Of a stretch of 64,000 bases of DNA, positions 25,149-33,287 are shown piece after piece (position 1 is the stretch's first letter; every line of letters starts with the position of its first letter). This stretch comes from Amycolatopsis azurea DSM 43854 (lineage in GTDB: Bacteria; Actinomycetota; Actinomycetes; Mycobacteriales; Pseudonocardiaceae): assembly GCF_001995215.1 (NCBI RefSeq), contig NZ_MUXN01000013.1, forward strand, positions 1 through 64,000. Direction: 5' to 3'. The notes beneath the pieces are model-generated. The model was not told where the DNA came from. It worked only from the letters and a program-made list of their open reading frames with translations, and ran no database searches. Both the position numbers and the translations under genes were made by a program.

Positions 25149-26914
25149 CCGAACTCTGCTTCGTCTCGGCCGAAGGCGGATCCGCCTTCATGGAGGAACT
25201 CCTGGAGGTGGTCGCCGACGCCGTGCGCACGGCGGGCGGCAAGGCCAGGACCGCGATCGGCAGGTACCCCGAGGCCGGGAACGACACCGTGTACGTCGTC
25301 GTCCCGCACGAGTACTTCGTGACCGCCCCGGACGCCGAGTTCCCGACCGCCGACCAGTGCCGCCGCACCATCGGGTTCTGCGTGGAGCATCCCGGGACGG
25401 CGACCTTCGAGCGCAACGCCGAACTGCTCTCCATCCTGGGTGGCGCCGTCGACATCAACACCGATTCGACCGCCGAACTGCGGCGGCGCGGGATCGGCGT
25501 CGAACATTTCCAGCTCGGCTACAGCCCGCTGTGGGACCTGTGGGGCGGCGACCTCGACAGTCCGCGCGACATCGACGTCACCTACCTCGGCACCGCCGAG
25601 CGGCGGCGTTCGGTGCTGCTCGGTTCGTACGGGCGGGAGCTCGCCGGACTGCGGACGCGGCTGCTGACCCCGCCGCACGAGCCGATGACCGCCGCCCGGG
25701 TCGACTTCCTGCCCGGCAAGGCGAAGTTCGAGCACCTCGCGCGGTCGCGGTTCCTGCTGAACCTGCACCGCGAGCAGAAGCAGACCCTGGAGTGGGTGCG
25801 CACGCTCGAAGCGATGACCAACGGCTGTGTGGTGGTCAGCGAGACGTCCGTCGACGTCGAACCGCTGGTCCCCGGCGAGCATCTGGTGCTCGCGCGGCCC
25901 GAGGCGCTGGGCTCGGTCGCCGCCGCGCTGGCCGACGAGCCCGAACGCGAACGGCACCTGCGGTCGGCCGCCTACGGTTTCGTGAAGTCGCTGGACATGA
26001 CGGCGTCCGCGCGGCGGTTGATCGACCTGGCGGCGTCGCTGGGTTCGACGCCCGCCGCGGACATCGCCCCGGCGCGGGCGCTGGCGACGAGCCTGCGGAA
26101 CCCCGAGAACGCGCTGGCCGTCGACACTCCGTCGTTCGACGCGCGCTTCGCAGGCGACCGGTCCGCCGCCGGCCCGGCTTCGGCACGCGGGACGGCGTTG
26201 TCGGCGCGGATCGCGCAGCGCGCGGCGGGCGCGCGACGGGTCGCGACGCGACGCTGGGAGCCCGCGGCGTCTTCGCCGGTGGGCTCTGCCGACGTCGACG
26301 TGCTGATCGTGCGCCGGACCGGCGAGGTCGACCCGGACGAGCTCGCGAACGACCTGCTCACCGGCAGCGTGACCCCGCGGAAGGTGCTCGTCGGCGAGGA
26401 CGGCGTGCACCCGTGGCCGCGTCCGCGTCCCTACGACGTCCTCCTGCACGACACCCCGCTCGGCCGCGGGCTGACCCGGAACTCGCTGCTGGAGCGTTCG
26501 ACCGCGTCGTGGCTGCTGGTGCTCGACGGCGGGATGCGTGCTTCGGAATTCCTGCTGGAGCGTCTGCTGGCCGCTTCCGAGGGGGCCGACGTCGTGCACT
26601 GCCCGGTCGCGGATCCGGTGGACGGCCTGGTCGGCGCGCTGCCGCCGGAGGAACGGCGCCTGCGGAAGCTGCCGTACCTGGGCAGTGGCTATCTGGTGCG
26701 GCGATCGCTGGTCGACGGGTTCGGCGGGTGGAACTCCGAGGTGCTGTTCGAAGGCCTGGAGGATCACCTGTTCTGGCTTCGGGTGGCCTCGGCCGAGCGG
26801 CCGACGACGCTGGTGCAGCAGGTGCTGTTGCGACGGTTGCGGCCGGATCCGGACTCGCGGCCGATGGACCTCGACCCGCACCGGGTGTGGGCGGCGGTCG
26901 GCAGCGCTCTGTAG
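25145..26914 (+). CDS. glycosyltransferase, GT1-like N-half with GT2-like C-half
   Basis: Protein of 589 residues starting with GTG in a GTGA overlap. Residues 1-300 resemble a CgeB/GT1-type fold: VYVVVPHEYF, AELLSILGGAVDINTDST, and the donor-side segment FLLNLHREQKQTLEWVRTLEAMTNGCVVVSE. Residues 320-589 look like a reduced GT-A domain: ADVDVLIVRRTG, then SWLLVLDGGM in place of a classical D-x-D, and FGGWNSEVLFEGLEDHLFWLR, a normal GT2 acceptor-site element. The two parts could form a bifunctional polymerising enzyme. It is the last gene of the operon. Confidence 0.75.
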   Translation: MTELCFVSAEGGSAFMEELLEVVADAVRTAGGKARTAIGRYPEAGNDTVYVVVPHEYFVTAPDAEFPTADQCRRTIGFCVEHPGTATFERNAELLSILGGAVDINTDSTAELRRRGIGVEHFQLGYSPLWDLWGGDLDSPRDIDVTYLGTAERRRSVLLGSYGRELAGLRTRLLTPPHEPMTAARVDFLPGKAKFEHLARSRFLLNLHREQKQTLEWVRTLEAMTNGCVVVSETSVDVEPLVPGEHLVLARPEALGSVAAALADEPERERHLRSAAYGFVKSLDMTASARRLIDLAASLGSTPAADIAPARALATSLRNPENALAVDTPSFDARFAGDRSAAGPASARGTALSARIAQRAAGARRVATRRWEPAASSPVGSADVDVLIVRRTGEVDPDELANDLLTGSVTPRKVLVGEDGVHPWPRPRPYDVLLHDTPLGRGLTRNSLLERSTASWLLVLDGGMRASEFLLERLLAASEGADVVHCPVADPVDGLVGALPPEERRLRKLPYLGSGYLVRRSLVDGFGGWNSEVLFEGLEDHLFWLRVASAERPTTLVQQVLLRRLRPDPDSRPMDLDPHRVWAAVGSAL

Positions 26915-27025
26915 AACCACTGTTAGCCCAAAAGTGTGAGTTGGGCCGTGTCGGTGAACGACCTCCCCCGGTGATGCGCCTTATGGGCAGAGCATCGAAG
27001 CGTTGTCGGACGAGGAGGAACAGCC

Positions 27026-27106
27026 ATGGCCTGGGAGATCGCCCTGGTCGCCGCGCTGGCCGTCGTATTCGTCATACGGCTCGCGCTTCAGCTGAAGCGC
27101 GGCTGA
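27026..27106 (+). CDS. 26-residue membrane peptide
   Basis: Tiny gene encoding MAWEIALVAALAVVFVIRLA and then LQLKRG. One hydrophobic helix (about 3-17) is followed by a positively charged end, giving an N-out/C-in single-span peptide. GAGGAGG at 27012-27018 lies seven bases before the ATG, a strong ribosome site that supports translation. It stands alone between the glycosyltransferase operon and a terminator. Function unknown. Confidence 0.65.
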   Translation: MAWEIALVAALAVVFVIRLALQLKRG

Positions 27107-27143
27107 CCCCGTTTTGCGCACCCCGCGGCGCGATGAAGGAGAG

Positions 27144-27185
27144 GAACGGGGCTTTCCCTGCGGATTCGCGGTGAAAGCCCCGTTC
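27144..27185. terminator. bidirectional hairpin terminator
   Basis: GAACGGGGCTTTC (27144-27156) pairs perfectly with GAAAGCCCCGTTC (27173-27185). It lies between the convergent small-peptide gene and the Crp/Fnr gene; its right arm overlaps the Crp/Fnr stop codon. Confidence 0.7.
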
Positions 27186-27912
27186 ATCCCATCGCGATTC
27201 GCCGTCCGATCCGCATCTGCGGAATCCGCCTGGGCCGCGCGGCCGGGGACGGGGAAAGCGGAGGACCGTCCTCACGAAGAGGTTTCTTCACGTGGATCGT
27301 CTTGTATCCGGTGGCCAGGAAGCCCTCGTTCTTCAGCTTCGCCATCTCGGCGTTGACCGCCGCGGCCGAGGCGCCGATCGCGGAGGCGAGATCCGCGTGG
27401 TTGAGTCCCACGTCGATGACGACACCGCTTTCCCCTTGAACCCCGTAGAGCGCCTGCAACCTGGCCAGGTACGCGGTCAGCCTGCTCCGGACCTTGGCCG
27501 TCGCGAACCCGAGCGCGACGTTCCGCAGCCGCACCCGATGTCCCAGGTCCGCGGCGATCAAGGCCATCGCCTGCTTGTCGTCGTCGAGGAATCCGTGGAA
27601 GGCGTTCTGCGGGATCTCCAGCACGCGGACCGGTTTCGTGGCGACGTAGGCGAGGTGGCTCGGCCGTCTGGCCAGGCAGTCTTCGACGCCGAGGACGTCA
27701 CCGGCGCCGAGGAGGTCCACGATCATCGGCGACGTTCCCTCCTGGGCCGCGCGCAGCGCCTTCACGAATCCGGAGCGGAGGATCAGCACCGGTGGCGCCG
27801 GATCGCCTTGGTTGAGCAGGGTCGTCCCCGCCGCGTGGTCCACGTGCTTGCCGAGGTCGAGCAGCCGCTGGCGCTGCCGTTCGGTGACCGCCGCCAGGAA
27901 ATCGCCGCCCAT
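27184..27912 (-). CDS. Crp/Fnr family transcription regulator
   Basis: Protein of 242 residues. A cyclic-nucleotide-type beta-roll occupies about 15-115 (LLNQGDPAPPVLILRSGFV, LLGAGDVLGVEDCLA), then a dimer helix and a winged helix-turn-helix at about 169-200 (GLNHADLASAIGASAAAVNAEMAKLKNEGFL). The cAMP-contact Arg-Ser/Thr pair of true Crp is not evident and there is no N-terminal Cys cluster, so it is neither a typical cAMP receptor nor an Fe-S Fnr. The C-terminal 30 residues are Pro/Arg-rich. A palindrome 31 bases upstream may be its own operator. Confidence 0.85.
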   Translation of the reverse strand: MGGDFLAAVTERQRQRLLDLGKHVDHAAGTTLLNQGDPAPPVLILRSGFVKALRAAQEGTSPMIVDLLGAGDVLGVEDCLARRPSHLAYVATKPVRVLEIPQNAFHGFLDDDKQAMALIAADLGHRVRLRNVALGFATAKVRSRLTAYLARLQALYGVQGESGVVIDVGLNHADLASAIGASAAAVNAEMAKLKNEGFLATGYKTIHVKKPLREDGPPLSPSPAARPRRIPQMRIGRRIAMG

Positions 27913-27942
27913 CAGCCGGCCACCGGATCAGATGTCGTTGCC

Positions 27943-27954
27943 GTCACTAGTGAC
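27943..27954. promoter_or_regulatory. palindrome upstream of Crp/Fnr gene
   Basis: GTCACTAGTGAC is a perfect 12-bp palindrome centred about 36 bases upstream of the Crp/Fnr start codon. The TCAC/GTGA halves resemble halves of Crp-type sites with a shorter spacer, so autoregulation is plausible. Confidence 0.45.
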
Positions 27955-28196
27955 TCCCAGTGAGAGGAGAAAGCGCGTCGATTTCCTGCCCGTCCGAGTG
28001 AGAATCACTTCAGGTAGGTGACATCGCCGCACGCCGTTCAGCCGGAGACTAGTGCTCAGAGGCATCGGGAGAAAAGCAACCGCGCCTCCGTCACCCCGGT
28101 CCGGGGAGCCCATTCACAACGGAAAGTGACGGCCGTTCCGCGCGGCCGTCGAGCGAAATATCACGCACCGTGAACGCGGACGAAAGGAGATAGGAC

Positions 28197-28232
28197 GTGA
28201 CGCTCCTGGACTCGTCAGGAAATCAGAGTTAG
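28197..28232 (+). other. possible 11-residue leader peptide frame
   Basis: GTG at 28197 begins MTLLDSSGNQS followed by TAG. AAAGGAGAT lies just upstream (28183-28191), one of the strongest Shine-Dalgarno matches in this region. No plus-strand gene follows for 2 kb, so it is not an obvious attenuator. It may be a chance match. Confidence 0.25.
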
Positions 28233-28472
28233 CAGTACGGACGTCTGTTTTCGGATCGCCCACCGGAATCCGGCGATCACTTCGCCGGTCCCCTGGTGGA
28301 GATGAAGATGAGACGCTCACGGCAGCCGAGCCGGACCTCCACTCATCCCGACCCGGGACGTGCATCTGCACGTGCACCTCGCCGTATTAACGCAGTGTCA
28401 GCGCTGAGTCCCACCTGACGACTCCCTGTGACAGTCGTGATTTTTCCGCAATCTCAGCTTTTTGGGGGAACC

Positions 28473-29141
28473 TCACGACCTGCGCGGGCTGACCAGGCCT
28501 GATTCGTAGGCCAGCACTACCAGCTGCGCCCGGTCGCGTGCCCCGATCTTGGTCATGATGCGGCTGACGTGCGTGCGCGCGGTGGCCGTCGAGATCACCA
28601 GATGCGCCGCGATCTCGTCGTTCGACATGCCGCCGGCGACCAGACCGAGGACCTCGCGTTCGCGGTCGGTGATCTCGCGGACGGCGCTCACGTCGATGCG
28701 GCGGTTCTCCGGCCGGTCGACGAACTCCGCGATCAACCGCCGGGTCACGGTCGGCGCCAGCAGCGCCTCCCCCGCGGCGACCACCTTCAGCGCCCGCAGC
28801 AGCTCCACCGGATCGGTGTCCTTCAACAGGAATCCGCTCGCGCCGGCGCGCAACGCCTCGTAGACGTACTCGTCGACGTCGAAAGTGGTGAGGACCAGGA
28901 CCTTCACTCCGGCCGATTCCGGATCCGCGGTGATCCGCCGCGTCGCTTCGAGCCCGTCGACGCCGGGCATCCGGATGTCCATCACGACGATGTCCGGCTT
29001 GTGCTCGGCGGCGGCCGCGACGGCCTGTTCACCGTCGCCCGCCTCCGCGCAGACCTCGAAGCCGTCTTCGGTCTCCAGCAGCACCCGGAAACCGGCGCGC
29101 ACCAGCGCCTGGTCGTCGGCGAGAACCACCCGGATCGTCAT
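28473..29141 (-). CDS. NarL/FixJ-family response regulator
   Basis: Response regulator of 222 residues. The receiver has Asp9/Asp10 in LADDQ, phosphoacceptor Asp55 in VVMDIRMPG, Thr in VLTTF and Lys in FLLKDTDP. The LuxR-type HTH is at about 155-215 (ITDREREVLGLVAGGMSNDEIAAHLVISTATARTHVSRIM). The ATG overlaps the kinase stop in an ATGA junction, so the pair is coupled. Targets cannot be read from context, since no transporter follows. Confidence 0.93.
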   Translation of the reverse strand: MTIRVVLADDQALVRAGFRVLLETEDGFEVCAEAGDGEQAVAAAAEHKPDIVVMDIRMPGVDGLEATRRITADPESAGVKVLVLTTFDVDEYVYEALRAGASGFLLKDTDPVELLRALKVVAAGEALLAPTVTRRLIAEFVDRPENRRIDVSAVREITDREREVLGLVAGGMSNDEIAAHLVISTATARTHVSRIMTKIGARDRAQLVVLAYESGLVSPRRS

Positions 29142-30262
29142 TTCTCCCCCTCGATGGGCAGCTCGACGCGGACCTGGAAGCCACCGTCCACCACGGACGT
29201 CGTGAACGCGCCGCCCAGCGCGGCCGCCCGTTCGGACATCCCGCGCAGGCCGTGGCCGGGCGCGGGGTCGACGGCGCCACGGCCATCGTCGCGGACGAGC
29301 AGGGTCAGCGCACCGGTTTTCCGCTCGAACGTGACGTCGACACCGCGCGCCTGGTTCGCGTGGCGGACCACGTTCGTCAGCGATTCCTGCAAGATCCGGT
29401 ACGCGGCGCCGTCGACCGGGGCGGGCAGTTCGCCCGGCTCGCCGTCGACGCGGACCTCCAGCCCGGCGGCCCGCGCGTGCTCGAACAGCTCGTCGGCCTG
29501 GGCGAGGCTGGGCGCGGGCGCCTTGTCCTCCCCGGAACGCAGCACGGCCAGCGTCGCGCGAAGGTCCTTCAACGCCGAAGCGCTGGCTTCCTTGATGTTC
29601 AGCAGCGCCTCTTTCGCCTGCTCGGGGCGCCTGTCGGCGACGTGCGCGGCGACCCCGGCCTGGACGTTGATCATCGCGAGGCTGTGCGCGACGACGTCGT
29701 GGACCTCGCGGGCGATGGTGAGCCGCTCCTGCTCGGCCATCCGGTGGCGGTGCTCGTCGGCCTGCTCGCGGCGGGCCCGCGCGGCGGCCAGCCCGTTGCG
29801 CACCGCCGTCCCGATCCCGACGACCGCGATCACCCAGACGACACCGAGCCCGGCGCGGACGTCGAAGGTGCCGAAGCCGTGCCGGACGAACAACACGATG
29901 CCGGCGGCCAGGAGCAGCGACCCGCCGGTGATGCTCGCGACGATCGGCCCGCGGATCTTCGTGAGCATGAACAGCGCGATGGTCGGCAGCACGATCGCCG
30001 GCCCGCCCGGGTTTCCCGACGCGTAGTACCCCAAGGTCAGCGCGGACGTGAGCAGGAAGATCGGCATCGGGTACCGGTGGACGACCAGCAACGGCAGCGC
30101 GATGGCGACCAGCCAGAGGGCGCCGAACGTGGTCAGCGGCGGGGTGTCCGGTTGCCAGCGGGAAGCGCCGCCCGTGGCACCGAGGACGAACCCCAGCGGC
30201 AGCACCACGCGCAGCACGCGGCCCACCCAGGGGCTCCACGGATACCGTTCTTTCAGCAGCAC
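29138..30262 (-). CDS. HisKA_3 sensor histidine kinase (NarL partner)
   Basis: Membrane kinase of 374 residues with four to five N-terminal helices (about 15-155) and no large extracellular domain, so it probably senses the membrane. The dimerisation motif ERLTIAREVHDVVAHSLAM contains His188. The ATPase domain shows LTNVVRHA, VRDDGRGA and GHGLRGMSERAAALGG. This layout matches the DesK/LiaS-like kinases of actinobacteria. The stimulus is unknown. Confidence 0.92.
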   Translation of the reverse strand: MLLKERYPWSPWVGRVLRVVLPLGFVLGATGGASRWQPDTPPLTTFGALWLVAIALPLLVVHRYPMPIFLLTSALTLGYYASGNPGGPAIVLPTIALFMLTKIRGPIVASITGGSLLLAAGIVLFVRHGFGTFDVRAGLGVVWVIAVVGIGTAVRNGLAAARARREQADEHRHRMAEQERLTIAREVHDVVAHSLAMINVQAGVAAHVADRRPEQAKEALLNIKEASASALKDLRATLAVLRSGEDKAPAPSLAQADELFEHARAAGLEVRVDGEPGELPAPVDGAAYRILQESLTNVVRHANQARGVDVTFERKTGALTLLVRDDGRGAVDPAPGHGLRGMSERAAALGGAFTTSVVDGGFQVRVELPIEGEK

Positions 30263-30402
30263 AGGACGAAAGCTACCCGGGGCGGGGGCGTACCGCGTCC
30301 GTTGAAAAGCGGCTTCCCGGCTACGCCGCGTGCGGTAGCCGCCACAGGAAATGCGTCTTTCGTTTTTTTCGATTAGACTGTCGGGTGATCAAGGGAGGCG
30401 AC

Positions 30403-30891
30403 ATGACATCGACGATCGAGCAGCACACCGTGCTCCCGCCTTCCTCCACCGAGCCGAACGCCCGACGGGAGCTCCGGCGGCTCGACGAATTCATGAGCCT
30501 CGCGGCCTCTCCCGCTCGCCAGGCGAAGCTGGTCGGCCCGGACGGAACCGAAGTGGAGCTTCCCGGGCAGGTCTACGACGTTCTCCGTGACGTCGTGAGG
30601 GCGATGTCCCAAGGCTTCGCGATCAACATCGCGCCGTTGAACGCGGTCCTGACCACCCAGCAAGCGGCCGACATGCTGAACGTTTCCCGGCCGACGCTGG
30701 TCAAGCTGCTGGAATCCGGCGAAATCCCGTTCGACAAACCAGGACGTCACCGGCGAGTCCTCCTCAGCGACCTGCTCGAGTACCGGGCGCGTGCTCGTGC
30801 GGAACGGCAAGGAATACTCGATCAGCTGACAGCCACGGCGAACCGGGATGGCAGCGATGACAGCGTCGACGGGTTCATCCAGACTCGCTAG
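30403..30891 (+). CDS. HTH antitoxin (excisionase/MerR-type DNA-binding)
   Basis: Protein of 162 residues. The N-terminal half is acidic and helical (RRELRRLDEFMSLAASPARQ) with a beta patch VGPDGTEVELPGQVYDVLRDVV. The C-terminal half has an excisionase-type HTH (about 84-120: TTQQAADMLNVSRPTLVKLLESGEIPFDKPGRHRRVLL). AAGGGAGG precedes ATG 30403. It is followed two bases later by the PIN gene. Antitoxin and operon repressor is the expected role, by analogy with similar pairs. Confidence 0.85.
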   Translation: MTSTIEQHTVLPPSSTEPNARRELRRLDEFMSLAASPARQAKLVGPDGTEVELPGQVYDVLRDVVRAMSQGFAINIAPLNAVLTTQQAADMLNVSRPTLVKLLESGEIPFDKPGRHRRVLLSDLLEYRARARAERQGILDQLTATANRDGSDDSVDGFIQTR

Positions 30892-30893
30892 CC

Positions 30894-31451
30894 GTGCCTT
30901 TTCCCGCTTTCCTCGATGCTTGCGTGCTCATTCCGATCCGGCTGACGGATCTCTTGCTGCGTCTGGCCGAGGCAGGCACTTACCGCGCTTTGTGGTCCGA
31001 CGAGGTACTCGGCGAAGTCGAGCGAAACCTCGTCGGGCGATTCGGTCTGGAACCGGTGCAGGCGAAGCGTCGATTGGCCGGTATGCGCTCGGCCTTCCCC
31101 GATGCCAGGATCACCGGCTACGAGACGCTGGTTCCAGCCATGACCAATCATCCGAAGGACAGGCACGTGCTGGCTGCCGCCGCTCGCGCGAACGCCGCCG
31201 TGATCGTGACGGCCAATCTCAAGGACTTCCCTGCCTCAGCCCTTGAGTCTTACCAGATCGAGGCAGTACATCCGGACGACTTTCTGCTCGATCAACTCGA
31301 GCTGTACCCGGCGGCCACCCTTCGCTGTTTGCGCGAGCAGGTCGGCGCCCTCGAACGGCCGCCGGAATCCTTGAGCGAGTTCCTCGAAAGATTCGAGAGA
31401 ACAGTTCCCGGCTTCAGCAAGGAGTCACGTCGTTTGCTCGACCGCCGGTAG
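30894..31451 (+). CDS. PIN-domain toxin (VapC-like ribonuclease)
   Basis: Protein of 185 residues starting with GTG. The PIN acidic residues are visible: Asp8 in AFLDACVL, Glu41/Glu43 (LGEVERNL), Asp89 in HPKDRHVLAAA, and Asp111 in VTANLKDFP. It is expected to cut RNA in a Mg2+-dependent way when not bound by the HTH protein upstream. A C-terminal extension of about 45 residues goes beyond the minimal PIN fold. Its last 27 bases overlap antisense to the 3' end of the membrane-protein gene on the other strand. Confidence 0.85.
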   Translation: MPFPAFLDACVLIPIRLTDLLLRLAEAGTYRALWSDEVLGEVERNLVGRFGLEPVQAKRRLAGMRSAFPDARITGYETLVPAMTNHPKDRHVLAAAARANAAVIVTANLKDFPASALESYQIEAVHPDDFLLDQLELYPAATLRCLREQVGALERPPESLSEFLERFERTVPGFSKESRRLLDRR

Positions 31452-32282
31452 CCGCCGCAGGACCGACGTCATCAGCAGCACCCCGCCGATCACCTGTCCG
31501 GCCAGCACCGGGATGCGATCAGCGGATGCCATGGTGAGCGCGCTGAACAGACCCCACGCTCCCGTGCCCGCCATCGCCCCGGCGCCGGTCCACACGAGCA
31601 CCAGGCGCGGCCAGAACCTTCCCTGCGAAACGGTCGCCAGCGCGATCGCGGCGAGGACACCGAGCACCGCGAGCACGACGTCCTGGCCGCGGGCGGACAT
31701 GCCGCCGGAGCCGAACGCCCAGATCGTGTGGCCGATCGCGCAGACGAACGCGGCGACGATGCCGAGTACACCCGGCACACCGAGGGTCCCCGGCTTCACG
31801 GTGCCGGTGACGACGAACCACCAGCGGTCGCGCGCGTAGAGCACGAACGCGGTCAGGAGCAGGATGCCCTGCCAGGCGAATCCGCCGTAGACGACGGCCC
31901 AGACCCAGTTCTCCAGCGGCATTTCGGTCAGCCGCGGTTCCGCCAGGTCGGCGACGATCACCGGGAGGTTCAGCACGATCGGCGCGAGCAGCCCGGTGCC
32001 GATCCAGATCGGGAACAGCACGAGCGGCGCGGGGATCCGGCGGCCCCAGGAGTAGGTGAACGCCAGCGCGAGCACCACCGCGACGACGTCCATCCCGCCG
32101 GTGAGCAGGTTCGCGAACAGCATCAGGTCGGAGTCCACAAAGGACGGATCGCGGAGGCCGAGGCCGCCGCCGGTGACCCAGGAGGCTTTGAGGATCAGGT
32201 ACGGGAGCGTGCCGAGTATCGCGGCGTAGCAGACGATCAGGCGGGCGCTGGAGACCTTGGGGGAGGCCATGGCTGCGGTCAT
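31425..32282 (-). CDS. hypothetical polytopic membrane protein
   Basis: Protein of 285 residues with seven to eight hydrophobic helices and short loops (ARLIVCYAAILGTLPYLILKA, FANLLTGGMDVVAVVLALAFTYSWG). No transporter signature or catalytic motif is recognised. It is transcribed from near the XRE regulator gene on the same strand, with 63 bases between. The 3' end overlaps the PIN toxin gene in antisense. Confidence 0.7.
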   Translation of the reverse strand: MTAAMASPKVSSARLIVCYAAILGTLPYLILKASWVTGGGLGLRDPSFVDSDLMLFANLLTGGMDVVAVVLALAFTYSWGRRIPAPLVLFPIWIGTGLLAPIVLNLPVIVADLAEPRLTEMPLENWVWAVVYGGFAWQGILLLTAFVLYARDRWWFVVTGTVKPGTLGVPGVLGIVAAFVCAIGHTIWAFGSGGMSARGQDVVLAVLGVLAAIALATVSQGRFWPRLVLVWTGAGAMAGTGAWGLFSALTMASADRIPVLAGQVIGGVLLMTSVLRRLPAVEQTT

Positions 32283-32345
32283 GCTCTCAGCGTCGGCGCC
32301 GACGCCGTGGAAGAACTCCCTCGCGAGCCTGGTCCGCCTCCCCCG

Positions 32346-33179
32346 TCAGAAGGAGCTGGGCAGTTTCGCCGCGGTTTCCTCGTCCGCCGGGGTCAGCGTG
32401 GCGAGGGAGATCTCGGAACGACGTCCGAGGTACAGGTAGGAGAACTCGAATCGCAGCAGGCCGACGTCGGGATGCAGGTACCGCTTGAGCACGATGCGTT
32501 CGCCGGAGACGTCGTGTTCCTTCCACATCCGCTCGAACAGGTCGGACTCCTGCCGCAGCCGCTTGACCAGGTTCTTCCACGCCGGTTCGGCGAGGTGTTC
32601 GGCCATCGCCGCGCGGAAACCGGCGACCACGCGAGGGATGTTGAGCTCCCAGTCCGGGAGCCTTCGCCGCCACTCGGGGTTGGTCAGGCACTGGATCAGG
32701 GTATTGCGGTCCTCGAACGGGATGTCGTCGAGGCCGCCCATCAGCCAGTCGTAGGCCCGGTTGTAGGCGAGGATGTCGCAGCGCGCGTTGCGCACACAGA
32801 CCGGGAAGGGCTCCAGTTTCGCCATCATCCGGTGGACGTTGTCGCTGAGGAGCTTGCAGTCCTTCTCCAGTGGCGGCTCGGGCGCGCCGGCGAGGGTGAA
32901 CAGGTGCGTGTGCTCGTGCGGGTCGAGCCGAAGCGTGCGGGAAATCGCGTCCAGTACCTGCTCGGACGCGTTGATGTCGCGGCCCTGTTCGAGCCACGTG
33001 TACCAGGTGACCCCGACGCCGGCCAGCTGCGCGACCTCCTCGCGGCGCAGGCCCGGCGTGCGGCGCCTGCCGCTGATCGGCAGGCCGACCTGGTCCGGGG
33101 TGATGCGCTCGCGACGGCTGCGCAGGAAAGCGGCCAGTTCGTGCCGTCGCACGTCGGCCACTCGCGAATCGACGGTCAT
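32346..33179 (-). CDS. XRE regulator with MmyB-like ligand-binding domain
   Basis: Protein of 277 residues. The HTH begins RRHELAAFLRSRRERITPDQVG, with the typical motif RRTPGLRREEVAQLAGVG (about 40-57), and is followed by VTWYTWLEQGRDINAS. The C-terminal domain (about 105-270) belongs to the MmyB-type ligand-binding group (FPVCVRNARCDILAYNRAYDWLMG, LHPDVGLLRFEFSYLYL). Such regulators usually control a divergent oxidoreductase or pump; here the divergent gene is an MFS transporter, with a strong inverted repeat between them. Confidence 0.9.
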   Translation of the reverse strand: MTVDSRVADVRRHELAAFLRSRRERITPDQVGLPISGRRRTPGLRREEVAQLAGVGVTWYTWLEQGRDINASEQVLDAISRTLRLDPHEHTHLFTLAGAPEPPLEKDCKLLSDNVHRMMAKLEPFPVCVRNARCDILAYNRAYDWLMGGLDDIPFEDRNTLIQCLTNPEWRRRLPDWELNIPRVVAGFRAAMAEHLAEPAWKNLVKRLRQESDLFERMWKEHDVSGERIVLKRYLHPDVGLLRFEFSYLYLGRRSEISLATLTPADEETAAKLPSSF

Positions 33180-33228
33180 GGTCACCTCACCAGGTTCGCA
33201 AAGCTCGAAGCCGGTTACCAGGTAGTGG

Positions 33229-33259
33229 TGGTACCAGGATAAACACACTCCTGGTACCA
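33229..33259. promoter_or_regulatory. operator between XRE and MFS genes
   Basis: TGGTACCAGGA (33229-33239) and its exact complement TCCTGGTACCA (33249-33259) are separated by nine bases, and each half contains the palindrome TGGTACCA. A related GGTTACCAGG is at 33213. Centred 44 bases before the MFS ATG and 65 before the XRE ATG, it is a very good binding site for the XRE protein. Confidence 0.75.
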
Positions 33260-33287
33260 GGGTGGGAATCGGTCGATCGTGGTATCC

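Larger units (their letters stand above)
27913..28472. other. 560-base intergenic stretch with operator and tiny reading frames
   Basis: No ordinary gene is supported. It contains the palindrome at 27943-27954, an 8-bp inverted repeat GACGGCCG/CGGCCGTC (28128-28150), and a plus-strand 11-codon frame with a strong ribosome site (28197-28232). A second weak frame of basic residues runs 28308-28418 after GGTGGAG. A small stem (ACGACT/AGTCGT, 28418-28438) lies downstream of the two-component genes. Confidence 0.5.

Noticed and set aside
22511..26920. Very long open frame (about 1470 codons) on the minus strand
   Set aside because: It is antisense to four well-supported overlapping genes, is full of Arg/Gly/Pro/His, and has no recognisable domain. 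Such frames are usual in high-GC DNA.
28114..28377. 87-codon minus-strand frame in the 560-base gap, sharing its start sequence with bases near 56603
   Set aside because: The shared run TGCACGTGCAGATG is 14 bases, which chance allows in a window of this size and composition. The frame has no ribosome site and no recognisable fold.
29142..30239. Upstream extension of the NarL regulator frame
   Set aside because: It reads through the overlapping kinase gene in another frame. The ATGA junction at 29138-29141 marks the real start.
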